From positions 5,456,001 through 5,520,000 of the forward strand of contig NC_044585.1 of NCBI RefSeq assembly GCF_901933205.1: a DNA stretch of 64,000 nucleotides, given 5' to 3'. The notes under the pieces are model-generated. The model was not told the DNA's origin and searched no databases. It worked only from the letters and a program-made list of their open reading frames with translations. This document shows positions 42,107 to 54,993 of this stretch, one piece after another (the stretch's first letter is position 1; every line of letters begins with the position of its first letter). Origin of the DNA: Camarhynchus parvulus. Lineage: Eukaryota > Chordata > Aves > Passeriformes > Thraupidae. Both the position numbers and the translations under genes were made by a program.

Positions 42107-45100
42107 CTACGGGGCTGGTGAGAAGAGGCTGAGCAGGGCCAGGGGGAGCAGGGCCGAGAGGAGCTGGTGGTGTTCCCCATGCAGGGACCCCCCGCTGGCT
42201 GTGGCCCCCCGAGAGGCAAAGACCTTGCGGCTGCGGAGGGGCTGCGGCGGGCGGAAGTTGTTGATCATTTTTAGGAGCGTGGATCCCTCGAGTGGGAAGT
42301 GCAGGGTGCTGACGAATGCCTTCAGCTGTGCAGGAGAGAGGGAGGGTGGGCAGCTGCATTGCCAGGCACCCCAGGCCCCTGCCCTCTATTAGCCCACCTC
42401 AGACTGCCCCACTGCCAATGGCACAGGACCCAGGGCGTGGCCCCACACCGGTGGATGTCCTCCCACCACCCCCCAGCGCTCTGCTGAAGCCAGACCCATA
42501 GGTAAGCACAGAGGCCGGTCCTTACAAGGATCAGGTCTTGAGTTTTAAAGGAGCTAATTGTGTTTTGGTGCCAGCAGTGAGCACTTAGAGAGTGGCTGGC
42601 CCATGACTCCCTCAACAAAATACATCTACTAAAATGCTTGACCAGCAGAGGAGAACTCCTTCCTTCCTTCCATGCATCCATCCATGCATCCATCCATCTC
42701 CTTGGAGCCTCCACTGAGCTTCAACGGATTCACTCCCATTTCTCTTTCTGAATGCCAAGGCTGGGCAGGAGTGCAGTATGGATGGGATTTCTCCCCACTG
42801 GCAGGTGGCCACATCTCCATTACTTAACCTTCATAAAATTAATTGCCAAGTTGCCAGGAGCATTATTCTAGAGATGACTTTCCCTGTGCTCTTGCTCTAG
42901 GGTCAGGAAGGACAAGGAGAGAGGTCACCCTGGGGACCCAGCCTGTGGGGTGCTGGCCCGTGGGGCTGTGCACGCCAGTACCTGCTCCCGGCCGATCTCC
43001 ACGGGCTCCTCAAACACAGTCCAGACCACGGCCTCGCTGCAGTCGGGGGTGGTCAGGGAGCCCTGGTAGCGGTAGTAGCCCGAGAGGCGGGGGGCAGGCG
43101 GCAGCAGCGTGCTCAGGCGGAACGTGGAGGCCAAATCCACGGAGTCCCCTGTGCGGCAAGACGGGGCACTCAGCCTGTCCCCTGCCAGGGATGTGGTGGG
43201 GACAGCAAGGCCACCCCCATCAATTTCCCCTCAGCAGATGAACCCAGATGAGCTCAGAGATTGGCAAATTCCCCCATCCAACCCACTGGGGTGCATCCCT
43301 GCCCTCCCACTGAAGGGTCTCCCCTTTCCTGCCCTGCCCTGATGAGGAGGTGGCTCACCAGCATGGGAGACATTCCTCAGCCCTGCCACGATGGTGTTGT
43401 AGTTGGTGTTGGTGGTTTCAGAGATCTGTGTCCGGGGAGAACAAGTGATTGAATTCAAGCAGAGCCTGAGCAGGGCAGAGCTGGGTCATCCTGTCCTGCC
43501 AAGCAACCACAGGCAGAGCCAGCCTCCCCTGTTGCAGAGCACTGGGGAAGGTTCCCAGCCAGGTTCTCTTGCAGTCAGTGCGTTCCCCAGCCTCTCCTGG
43601 CCTTGACCCAGCCTTCCTGCCCCTTCCCACTCCTTCAGGACATCCGTACAATGCTCACCCAGCTGTACCGCCAGCACCCAGGTCCTAGAGGGCCCCTGCA
43701 GACCCACCTGGAAGAAGAAGCCGAGGACAGCCAGCCCATTGGGATGCCCCTTGGCCTCTGCCAGTGTCTGGTACATGGCATTCATGTGGACGATGTGCAT
43801 CTGAGGAAAGCACAGAGGAGGCAGATGTGCGCAGCTGCCCCCAGCCAACGCCCTGGCAGCAGGACATTCTGCTATGGATCCTTCCAGCCAGCTTGGCCAG
43901 ACTCTGAGCCAACCTCTCCCAGTAAAGCCCTTCTGGTCCTATTGGCACATCTGTGGAGTGGGTGCTTGGAGGATCAAAGAACCCCAGTGAAGCAAGCATT
44001 CTTTGAAGGGTGTGCAAAAGGGGGGCAGCAGTTCCGGGGTGCTCGCCAGACACAGAACATAAATTCTGCTTTCCTCTGGCAGATAATGAATATTTTAGAG
44101 GCGCAGAGCCTCTTTCATCCAGAAGGATCCCAATGTGCTTAGCACAGCACACTCCTGCTTGCTCTCACTTGCATTCACTAGCTCAGTGTGTGGTCCCAGC
44201 AGGGCACAGAGCCCCCCAAACCCCACTGAGTGCCTTGGATGAAGCAGCTTGGCCCATGCATGGTAAAGAAACACCTCAAGTCTCACTTCAGCTGCTTTTT
44301 CACCAGCCAGGTGCCTGTACAGAAGCACTGTTGATGCCACCAGTGCAGAGTCACAGAGCCCCATCACCTGCTGCACAACAACCTTGGGGTGCCCCAGCAT
44401 CTCCCCTTCCCACCACACCAAGGGCTTGGGCAACCCAGAACGTGCTGGGGGTTTTTTCTCACATACCTCCATGGGGAGCTGGCGCCCATCCAGGGTGTGC
44501 TCGGAGCCGTTCCCAGCCGGGCTGCCCCAGTGGAAGTGGAGCTGGAGCGCGCGGTACCGGCCGGGGAGGCCCCCCCCGCTGACGGTGATGTGCTCAGAGG
44601 CCGACTCGCCCGCCAGGCTCAGCATCACTGCAAGGGCAGCAGGACAGGCTGAGGGGAGGCTCGGGGTGGGGAACAGCCCTGGCACAGCTCCTTCTCCCCG
44701 GCTTCATCCCAGCACTAACATTCATCCGCATGGGATCCTGCAGCACCCAGGAGTGGCACCACAGCCCGGCCCCAGTCAGGATGGTGCCTGGGGAGCTGGG
44801 ACAGGGGAAGGTGCCCAGCTTCAGCACGCACCTGTGTGCCCATTGTTTGTGAGCCTCCACTTGCCAGGGGGAGCCTGGTCGTAGCCCTCGAAGAGGATGT
44901 CCCCGAGGCCACCATCCCGCTGCAGCCGGCGCCTGTCGATGTTCACAGGGGACTGCCTGTCGCCACCACACGTGGCTTTCAGCTCCTTCCAGTGGCTGGG
45001 CCCTGCAGAGGAGGAGCAGGGGCACCATGGGCAGCCACCAAACCACCGCTGCCCCCAGAAGGGGACACAAGCCCATGGGTGACTGTGTCCCCAGCCAGCT

Positions 45101-48100
45101 CTGCTGTCCCTGCCAGCCTGGCCTTGCATCCCATGGGAACTGCTCTCCTGCCCAGCTAAGTTTCCTTCCTATTGATGAGCAGGGGCTTATTGCAGCCTCA
45201 TCCATAATTCAGCAGGATTTCCTCAAGGGGCTGGGGGCTATATTTAGCCTGGCAGCAGCGTCCACATTGACGCTGGTGAAGGGCAGGCTTTTCTCCCTGC
45301 CCCTTCTGCCTGTTGTAGCATGTTCAACCTACTCACACTGGTTCTGTCCAGCTGTGACAGGTGACAATGCAACCTGGCCACACAACTCATCCTGGGGCAA
45401 ATCCTACACGTGTTCCAGAGTGACCACATGATGCCCATCAGCAGCTCCTGGGGTGGGGAGGTCACCATGGCAGGAGCTGGGAGGGGACACAGCAGTGCTG
45501 GCAGCTGACTGCACCCACTGCAAACCCACAGTGCTGCCTGGGGGCTGTGAGCAGGGTCCCCATGGCTGCCACCACGGCCGGACCACACAACCAACCCATA
45601 TACGTGGCTGGCCCCATTGCCCCAGCATCACCTCTTCTTGCAACCCTTGTGGCAGCCCACAGCTGTAGGATGCAGCCAGCCAGCCAGCCTGCTGTTCACT
45701 GCTCCAGTGTGGCTGCCATGGCACCCCACTCCTCCTCCTGGTGCAGCCCAGGATTGAGGTGTCAGCACTGGGCAGCACCAGTACCTGTATTCAGTCCCAG
45801 CTGGGGAACAGGAGCTCCCTCAGTGTCTCCAGCCCTGTCCTCCTGGGGCATCTCCATTCCCAGGGGAGCTCAGCAGTCCCAGCAGGCACTGTTGGCTCTC
45901 CTCACACACACATCATGGCTTTGCCTACAGCCAGGGTTTGGGAACTGTTCCCCCAGCAGTGCCCCAGTGTTCAGCTCTGACATTTACCTTCCTCTTGGGC
46001 AGACCAAACCACAGACACTTGTGTGCTGTATCCTGCCCCCCTGGGCTCAGCCCTTACCCTTTATGTTCTCCTCTCATTACTTCAGGCAACTTTTTGCCTG
46101 GCAGCCCTGGGAGCTGCAGCCAGGCTATGCCCCCATCCCAGCAGGTTCCTGGCATGGTGTAACTGGGTGGTCCCACAGGTTCCCAGGTGCCTTCAATGAG
46201 GGGGGGCCATTCCACATGGCTCTGCTGCAGGCACACAGCCAGCTCCACATTGCTCCAGCCGCTTCCCACCGGCCCCTCTGCCCTGCCAAAACCTGCCCTC
46301 GCTGCCAACCCAGCAGCGTTGAAGTGGGTGAGACCGAGCCCGGCAATCCAGGCTCAGCAGCCACGGGGCATGGAAACCCAAGAGCTATAAAACAGCTGGG
46401 CCGTAACAGCTGATTAAATGCTTGATGATCTTTAATTAACCTTTTACAAGCTATTTGTAATTTGTATTTATGTGTTTTGAGACAAAGTGCCCCCAGCCAT
46501 GCTTCCCTCCCCATCCAGGCAGGGCTGCTCAAAGGGAGCTGTCCCTCCTCAGTCGGGCCCCCAGACCCTCAGGCCCCAGTGCTGCCTACACTGCATGGGG
46601 TTTCTAATAGAGTATTTTAAAGCCTGGACTTAATTTGTTTCAGGTGGAAGGGGGAAAGCTGGTGCTGTCCCAGGAGCACCCGGACCTGGCTGAGGTGAGG
46701 GCTGGGGCTGACTTGCTCCAAGGGGCTCAGGTGTTTGTCAAGTCCCTACAGCAACACCCCCAAAAGTGGAGCTCCTCGAACCATTCCCATGGGGGGATTT
46801 ACCCTTTTCCATGCCACACTCCCCACTGGGCCTTGCTGATGCTGCCCAGGGTGCTCTCAGCTGGGCCCTGTGGGGAGACAGGAGGGTCTGAGCCCTGGCC
46901 AACCCCAACACACCCACACTTGGCACCACTCACCGCATCGGGGGTCCTGTGAGTCGTAACACCACTGCCCTGCAGGAGAAAGGAGAGCTCAGGGCAGGTG
47001 ATGGAGACAGGCACCCTTTCCCAAACCCACCTATGGCCATGCCCAACCCCCCGACAATGAGGACATCCCCCAGTGCAGCCCGGGGTCCCGCCAACACTGG
47101 TGTTCATCACGGTTATTTTTGGCGCTTGTGTTTTCACACCCTCCCTGCCTCCCCCACACGCTTCACAGGGAAACCTCCCTCAGTATCGCTGCTCCAAGGC
47201 AGCCAAACCTCCTGTTCACTGTGCTCCTTCCCCAGCTCTCGAGGAGCCATCCCCCCTTTTCCATCCTGGGCAGGCAAGGCTCACCCCACAGCAGGGGCGA
47301 GCGGGAACCGAGGAGAGCAGCCTCAGCCATGCCCGGTGTCCCTCTCCCTTGTGCCCGGTGTCCCTCCCCGCCGTGCCCCATGTCCCTCTCCCCTGTGACC
47401 GGTGTCCCCGCGGCTCCCGGGGCTGGCAGCGGCAGCAGGGGGCGGTGGGCAGGCCCGAGCCCACGCTGTGGGGATGGTGGCCGGCCCCGTCACTCAGGGC
47501 CACCTCAGCCCGAGCTGCCGAGCTGCCACCAGCGCTCGGGTGGCGCTGGGTACCGCGGGCTCCATGACAAGGGCTGGCGCAGCAGGTGCAGGGACGCCGA
47601 GGGGATGCCGAGCAAGCCCCCCTCCTGCTCTGCTGGCTGCACGCCCACCCAGGGCCATCAGCTCTGCAGAGGGGATGCAGGGCACCCCTTCCCTCCTCAG
47701 CTGCCCGTTCTGCTCCTGGCAGGAGGCACAGAAGAGCCGGTGCAGCCCGGGCCCAGCCCACGGGAAGGGTCCCTGCTGATGGCCGAGGGCGATGCCAGCG
47801 GGCCGGCTGCAGGCGAGCCGAGCCACGCTCTCGTGCCAGCCACAGCCGCTCGGAGCAGCAGGACAAAGGCAGCCCTGCCAGCCTCCACCTGTGCTGCTCA
47901 ATGCCCCAGCCTGCGGCACTGCATCCACAGTCTCACTACAGTGGTACAGGAGGCACCAGCCCCCGAGGAGAACTGCGAGTGGGACAGAGCAGGCAGGACT
48001 CTGACGGTTCCCAGAGCAGGGATCTTGGGGTCCAGGGGCAAGAAGAACTCCTGAGAAATCCTCAGACCTGCACGCACCAGCCCTCGAGCATCCTCCGGCA

Positions 48101-48617
48101 GGAGCCAAGGTAGCGCCGGGCGCCCCAGCCTGGCCCGGATGCAGGTGAGCGCCCAGCGGCCCGGGACGGCAGCGCCCGTTCGCTCCGAGGTCTCGTCCTC
48201 ATTGGTGCTTCCCGGTGGCGCAGGTCTGTGGGGCGGATGGGCTGAAGCCCAAGACCCCACTGTCCCAAGGGGGCCGTGGCCCCACCACCTCGAGCCCCCC
48301 CGAGGCCGGCAGCACTCGGGGCCATCCAGCAGCGGGAGGGGCCGGTGGGAGGGCAGGAGAGGGTCCTGGGACAGGCTGGGTCCCCCAGCCCCTATTGCCA
48401 ACCCCTCAGCCCGCATCACCCCTCGACACGTGGGAAGGGAATGGAAAAAGCGGCGCCCCCCAGCCCCGCGCCCCCCAAGCCCCCCAACCCCGCGCCCCCG
48501 TCCTTTCCGCCCGCGGGACCCCCGGCCCCGCCGCCCCGGGCGCAGCTCACCTCCCGCGGCCGCTCGCACGACGAGGGGCAGTGCCAGGAAAGTTATGCCG
48601 AGCCCGGTGGGGCCCAT
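42107..48617 (-). CDS. CA15: GPI-anchored carbonic anhydrase XV, eight exons
   Basis: Exons on the minus strand: 48617-48551, 46969-46934, 45002-44832, 44627-44467, 43800-43708, 43425-43359, 43148-42982, 42325-42107. All borders are GT/AG, phases agree, and the total is 981 nt (326 aa). A signal peptide [17 protein letters not shown] precedes QWCYDSQD. The alpha-carbonic anhydrase core shows SPVNID, NNGHT (proton-shuttle His), LHFHWG (two zinc His), SEHTLDG, MHIVHMN (third zinc His) and [10 protein letters not shown]. The C-terminus is a hydrophobic GPI-type tail ([14 protein letters not shown]). It would hydrate CO2 at the outer cell surface. Close relative CA4 is the alternative; position next to DGCR2, as Car15 in mouse, favours CA15. 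Catalytic residues appear intact. Confidence 0.92.
42655..42702. repeat. CCTT / CATC microsatellite in CA15 intron 7
   Basis: CCTTCCTTCC followed by CATGCATCCATCCATGCATC repeats, about 45 bp. Confidence 0.85.
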
Positions 48618-48860
48618 GGCGGCGCGGGGCAGCGGGGGGACCCCCGCACCTCCCCGTCCCGTCCCGTCCCTCCGCAGTGCGCCCGGTGCCGGGCTGGGGC
48701 GGGCGGCAGCGCTGGCAGCGCCCGCAGCCCGGGAGATGCTCGGCTCCAGCCTGGGCTCTGCTCTTACATATTCATCACCCGGGCTGAGTTTTTAACTCCT
48801 CGGCTGCTAGGAGGGAGCGGGGAGAGCCCGGCCCCCGGCCAGCCCCTCGCGCCCGCCGGG
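48430..48860 (-). promoter_or_regulatory. CpG-rich CA15 promoter region
   Basis: Dense CpG and GC runs across the first exon and about 240 bp upstream, typical of a CpG-island promoter; a TTACATATTCAT patch lies at about 48765-48776. The transcription start was not determined. Confidence 0.6.
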
Positions 48861-51800
48861 TCCCTGTGACAGGGACAGGGACGAGCGGGGGCTGGCGGAG
48901 CCCACGGGTGCCATCCATCCGGATCTCCCGGTGCCATCCCGCTCCCCATCCCCAAAGCTGGAGGTCGGCGGCATCCCCGCTGTGCCCCAGCCCGCCCCCG
49001 CACAGTGTGTGGGACTGCAGATGGACTGCGGGGGCCTGCCAGGAGGCAGATCGGGCTGGGGACAGCAGCTTTGGCCCGTCCCCTCCCCATTCCTTGCAGA
49101 CACAGGCTGTGGGACATGCCCTCTCCCCAGCTCTGGGAACTCCCCAGCCAGCAGCGGGTCCTGCATCTCCCGTGTCTGAGCGTGCTGGTTCCCACCTGAT
49201 GAGGGGCAGGCGATGCCATGGGGACCCACAGACCAAACCCAACTTCTGCCTGCAAGCACAGGCCCCTCTCTGGAGAAAGGCCAGCGAGCACCTCCTGGAA
49301 GCCCCATCCTCGGGGCCCAGGCAGCCTGGACAGCCACGCTATGGTGACCCTCAGTCCCTGCAGTCACTAAGGAGCTGCACAGTGCTGGGGCAGGTTCAGC
49401 CCTTTCCTCTCCAGAGGGCACAAGGCTGCAATGGCTCACGCTCTCACAGCCATGGGGCAGTGCTGGGGCACAAGCCTTGCACACCCATCCGAGCAGCACC
49501 ACAGCACACTGCAGGCATCCCGTGCTGGTGGAGGCAGCTGTTCAGCTCCTCAGCACAGAGGGAGCATATGCCATCCCATTGCACCTGTCCAGCAGGTCCC
49601 ACAGGAGCCAGGATCTCAGCAGGTAGGCAGGTAGGTAGGAAGGGGGTGAGAACACAGGAGCATGGTGTTATCACATTCTCCTTAAATATCCGTGCCATGC
49701 TCACGCAGCAGAGGAAAGGAGGCCAAGGGGCCCAGCCTGCAGCTCCCCTTGCTGGCCCTGGCCGGGAGCACCGGCGAGTCCCTGCCAGGATGAACAAACC
49801 CGGCAGCAGCGCCCGGCCAGCGGGAAGCGGCCCCTGCTGCCGGCTTGGCCAGGGATGGGCTCTGGCTCAGCAGAGCTGCTCGGCTGCCAATGCTACAACG
49901 GGCTAATCCTCAGCAGGGATTCTTTGGGGCACCTTCTTCCCCCCCAGGCAGCGCCAGCCCCGAGCCACGTTTGGGCCCCGGTGCAGGGCACAGAGGAGGG
50001 TGGCAGCACAGGTGTCCCCTGGGCTGGGCTGGATCTGTGCCGTGGCTGACACTTGGCCCCTGCTCCAGGGATGAGGTAGTCTGCAGAGGGCTGCGGTCAT
50101 CCTTCCGGAGAGCCGCAAGGGGCGGGCAGGTGCGGCAGAGGGTCGCACCAGCTCCCAGGCTGCCGATTGTTGCTGGGAAAGAGAGGAGCTGCTCCGGCAC
50201 TCATGGAATCAGCACCTCCCTTGGAAACACGAGCCCACCAAGTGATCCCTCTTCCTACACGTCCACAGCAGGACAGCCTGTGTTGCCAGGAGTGGGGGAG
50301 AAGCCCAAGACTCCTGGGGTCAGAAGATGAGACTCATTGCCCCATGGACACTTTTTCAGGTTTTCAGGCTTCTCTAGTGGTGATTTTTAGCAAGAGGAGC
50401 AAAAGCAGAGTATGGAGCTCTGCACAGCCCCCATAAGAAGCAGGAGCAGAGTGAGGAAGCAGTGGGATCTACAAGGCATGTAGAAAGGCAGTGGCAGCAC
50501 CACAGCCATACCGTGCTGCCACCCATCCCCACTGCACTGCTCCCTAGGCTGCATGGCTGGCTGCTGGCACTCGTGCCAGGCAGGAGCAACTTCCAGTTTC
50601 TACAGGAACCAGATGAAGCCTTGAAACTGATGGCCTTGCTGACACGTTGGTGGTGAGCTCACAGCTGATCCTGCAGTTTTGTGCCATCCTCATAGGGCAA
50701 CACCACGTCCATCAGCCTGCTGCCTCTGAGCCAGGAGGTGGCGGGGTCCCTGCAGACACACACAGCACCAAGGGCAAGAGCCATGATAAGGGGAAAAATA
50801 CCACTGCAAGATAATAGTTACTTAAGCTGCAACCATCGACTGGTCGTGGGCACGATGCCACCCTGGTGGGAACCCCCACCATGTGCACCATCAGCAAGCC
50901 CTGTGCCAGCACAAAGCAGAGATGCCAGCAGCTCCTGGAGGTAAATCCTTCACTGCCACCCAGGAGCCTGGCCGGGGACCCGGGCAGACAGGGACAGTGG
51001 TAAGACCAAGACTTGAGCCTCCACAGTGTGGTTCACATCACACAGGCATGGGTGCACGAAGAGAGGCAAAGTTCACAGGCAGTAAATACTCTGATCTTTG
51101 ATCCCCATAATAAGCTGGTGCTAGCCCAGGAAGAAAGCCGGGAGCGGGGCAGGGAGTGCAGCAGGGGCCGGCCCTCCGGGGCACACAAAGGAGGCACTGT
51201 GGCCGGCAGATGCGCTCTGGCCACACGCCGCTGCACAGCCCCTTCATTCATGCCACGCTCCCGCCACCGCCGGGGTCAGCGACATCTCCCCCCGGGCCTG
51301 GCACCCCCGGGTCAGTGCCAGCGCACGGCCCCGGCGCGGCTCTGACACGGCCCTGGCGCGCTCCCAGGGGCTGAGCGCCCCGGACACGCCGCGCTCAGCA
51401 CAGCTGCTCAGCACTCGCTCAGAAAAATGCATTTTAAGCTGCTAAGAGCTTACAGCAGGAGGCTGCCCAGCAATGCCCTGCCACAGCAGCCGAGGGTCAG
51501 CACACACAGCTGCCTCTGGACACGCGTGTCCCCGGGTCAGGGCGGGGAGCCCGAGAGCCCTGGCGGCACTTCGGACAATCCCCACAGGAGCTGTCCTGTC
51601 CCCAGGCAAGGGGCAGGAGGCAAGGGCAGGTTGTATCTGCACGGCATCTCCCAGCACCCGCAGAGCCCCAGGTGTTGCAGGCCAGACTGAGCCCTCCAAG
51701 AGGAGCCCCTCGTGCTGCAGCTGCTGCGGAGAGACGCGGGCGCTCCAGAGCAGCAGCGGGGCAAGGGCTGCGCCCATCGGCCCCGGCTGAGCCAGCACCG

Positions 51801-52300
51801 CCCGGCTGGAGCCGCCGTGGAGCCCTCTGGAGCTGCGCTGGCCATGGAGCTGCTCTCTGGAGCTGCGCTGGCCATGGAGCTGCTCTCTGGAGCTGCGCTG
51901 GCCATGGAGCTGCTCTCTGGAGCTGCGCTGGCCATGGAGCTGCTCTCTGGAGCTGCGCTGGCCAGGGCCATGGAGCGGCTGCGGTGGCAGCTGCCCTCTG
52001 CAGGCATCGGGACAGGAGCGGGGCCATGCCTGGCCCCACAGCGACAGCGCCCGCTGCAAACACTGCGAGCCCGGCGGCTCGAGAAAAAACAGCGAGCTGG
52101 GAGTCTGCACCAGCCTCTCCATTCTGCAGAACCCCCGGCGCCTGGACTCAGCAGCTTCCCATGGGGTTGGGGAGAGCAGCACGAATACACTGCACTTCAT
52201 TTTCTTGGGTATACACTCAAGACCTTCCTAAAATTACACTAATACAGGTGAATCCCACTGGAACCTGTACACATAGGAACTCTGGCAGACTACCTTCTCA
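48861..52300. other. CA15-DGCR2 intergenic DNA
   Basis: GC-rich with no recognised gene. Several long overlapping open frames occur on both strands at 51.4-52.3 kb because of GC-rich composition and a 30-bp repeat; none has recognisable domains or splice logic. Confidence 0.5.
51831..51963. repeat. 30-bp minisatellite, four full copies
   Basis: Four identical copies of the 30-mer beginning AGCTGCGCTGGCCATGGAGC (51831, 51861, 51891, 51921) and a partial fifth. The unit length is a multiple of three, so every frame gives a 10-residue repeat. Confidence 0.97.
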
Positions 52301-52312
52301 AAGTTAAATGCA

Positions 52313-54931
52313 TTTATTGATCTTTTTGCAAGATCACAGCTCAGAAGAGTGATTTAACAAAACCCTCCTTCACAACACTGGGCAACCACATCGACGCAGA
52401 AATCAGGAGACACAATTGGAACACAGCATTTCTCTTACAGAACACAATTTATTTGGCATTTGGATGAAATGTTTCTCACAGCATCTTGAAAAAAAAAAAG
52501 AGATTAGTGCCAACCCCAAAGAAGTTAAAAACAAAAACCAGTGTCACAGGGACTCAATTATTATAGTATCAAATTTAAATTCTACATGGTATTTCACAGA
52601 ATATCAAAATCTTTTATACACTGCCACAGTTAAGTCCAGTCACAAACCAACTACACAGGAGAAGCCTGCAAGTGCAGCGCTGGCTAAAATGATTTTCCAG
52701 AGGAAGGTACAAAGCAGTGTCTCATTCTCTCACAGCCTCCCAGGCACCCTCAGCCCAACACACAGGGATGGTGCAGCACAGCCACCTCTGCTGGCAGCAA
52801 CCCTGACCCACTCAACACTCGAGGGGCACATCCTAGAAAATTAAAGCTATGTGGTACCGTAGCAGGCAGGCAATGCTGACTGTTATTAGGGGGAAGCACA
52901 TCTTCATCACTGAAAGCATCTATTCCAAGGAAACACCTATTTCACTTGGGACTCGGGAACATGAGAAGCAAACATGAACTTTGATTCACCTCCTCTACAC
53001 TCAAGTGCTCTAATTTTATGGTCCAGCTCCCAACTTGCAAGGGAAACTTAAAAGAAATTTCTGCATATTACATGTTCCTTAGCTAGGGATAAAAAAGACG
53101 TTTCAGCAACTGAAAAAAAGAGATGCACATTATGGATTGTACGAGGCAACATTAAAACATCAGTGTTTTGCCACTGAGAAGTCACAACTGAAAGATAAAA
53201 ACATCTTTAAGTACCAAGTTCAAATTCATTTAACATGAGATGGGAAAAGAATGGTAATAATTACTGGTCACAAAAAACATTTTCTTCCCAAGTACTGAAA
53301 CAGGCCATCACCCCATGGCACCTGTGGAGGCAGAGCACCCACCAACTGCTAGATTCAGCCTTCAGAAAAAAATGTCCACCTACTTCATATTTCGTCTAGA
53401 TCGGTGTCCGGCTGTGCATGGCAGAAGGAACAGTCTGAGGCTCAAAGTAAACAGGACTGAACACTACACAGACAAGCTCCTTGCACACCTGAATGATGGT
53501 GCTGACCCTGCACAACAGAACCCACCACCCCTGTAACATTTGAACTCTGAACTCTCCCAGTACAGAGCCAGAGGCTGCTGTGGGACTGTGGATGGGCATC
53601 ACTGACAAACCAGAGTGTCTGGGGCTGCTCTTAGGGAACAGCAGAGGCCTCAATATGGCACCACAGAACAGGGAAGCTGAGGAGCAGCTTTGTCTGAGGC
53701 CACAGTGGGACAAGACCAGCCCGGTACAGAACCAAGTGCTGGGACTTGACAACAACTGCAGTCAAGGGCAGCCCAAGAAAAACACACCCTGGGCTCCCAC
53801 AGGCTGCTGGAAACCATGTGGCAATGCCATCTCCCTGCTGGGGCTGCAGGGACATTCAGGATGCACCAGATGTCAAGAAGAACATCCAGAGATGTGAATG
53901 GCAGTGGGGAAAAATCAATGCAGAAAGTAACTCCAAAGATCTCATCAAATGAATGGCAATCAAACCAGAGAGGTTTTCCTTGGGCAAGCACCAACTCTCT
54001 GTCATCAGCCCTCGGGACAAACTGCCCACCAGTCACCTTGCCAAGGGCAAGGAGGGTTTCCTGAGGAGTCCACTGTTGCCAAAAAAACTCTTAACTCTTC
54101 CCAAGTTTTTCCAGCAGTCTGAGTAGTTGAGACATTTTCTGCTACAAAGGCTCTTACTCCAAGAGAAAGTACTTAATGTGAAAAAGCTACATTAAAAGGG
54201 AGGGGGAAATGACAATTTTATTGCCAAATTAGAAGCTCACTGAGAGGTAAATGAGCTGTACTTAGTGAGCTGCTCCATTCAAGGCAGAGTTTCCCTTGTT
54301 TACATTTAAGATGAAGAAGGATAGGGGAAAACAGAAAATAGCAGCCTCCTGCCAATATACAAGTGGGAAAGGCTCAGAAGCAATGGGGAAAATAATCACA
54401 CTGAGGTTTCTACAAAGAAGCCTCCATTTGGAATAGCTACAACCAGGAGCCACAATGAAGTTGCCAGTTGTAACTGAGCTTATTTGCAAATAAAATTCAC
54501 CACAGAACCAGAAGTAAAATACAAAAGTATTGAACAGATTCCCGCAGTGTTAGGAGAAGTGTGAGGTAAGGTATCTGTTCACCTCAGCCACAAAATACAG
54601 CCTCAGAGACTGAACCAAGCCCAAAGGCTTTTTGTTATTGCGCTAGGATAGTACAAAGAACAAATACTCCATCTGGCTTCAAAAGAAATTGGAAATTTTC
54701 TACTTTGCACTGCTAACAAAGTATTTTTCAGGAACAGATTGCAGTAGCATAGACTTTGCATCCTATTTAAGTGTACACTATCACAGCCTGTCCTACAAGA
54801 GAGTGTAGCCAGCTTGAGAGAAGTATTAACCCTAGAGCCTAATTTCTATCTCAGGGCTTAGCTTCACCTAGCTGGACGCAGCACAAAGGTTACTGTCTAC
54901 AGTATGTATAGATATATATATATATATATAT

Positions 54932-54993
<62 letters not shown>

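Noticed and set aside
47119..48108. Long open frames inside CA15 intron 1
   Set aside because: Several overlap in different frames on both strands in GC-rich DNA; no domain, and CA15 exons splice across them.
51442..52307. Open frames of 176-252 codons on both strands
   Set aside because: Caused by GC-rich composition and a 30-bp repeat whose length is a multiple of three.
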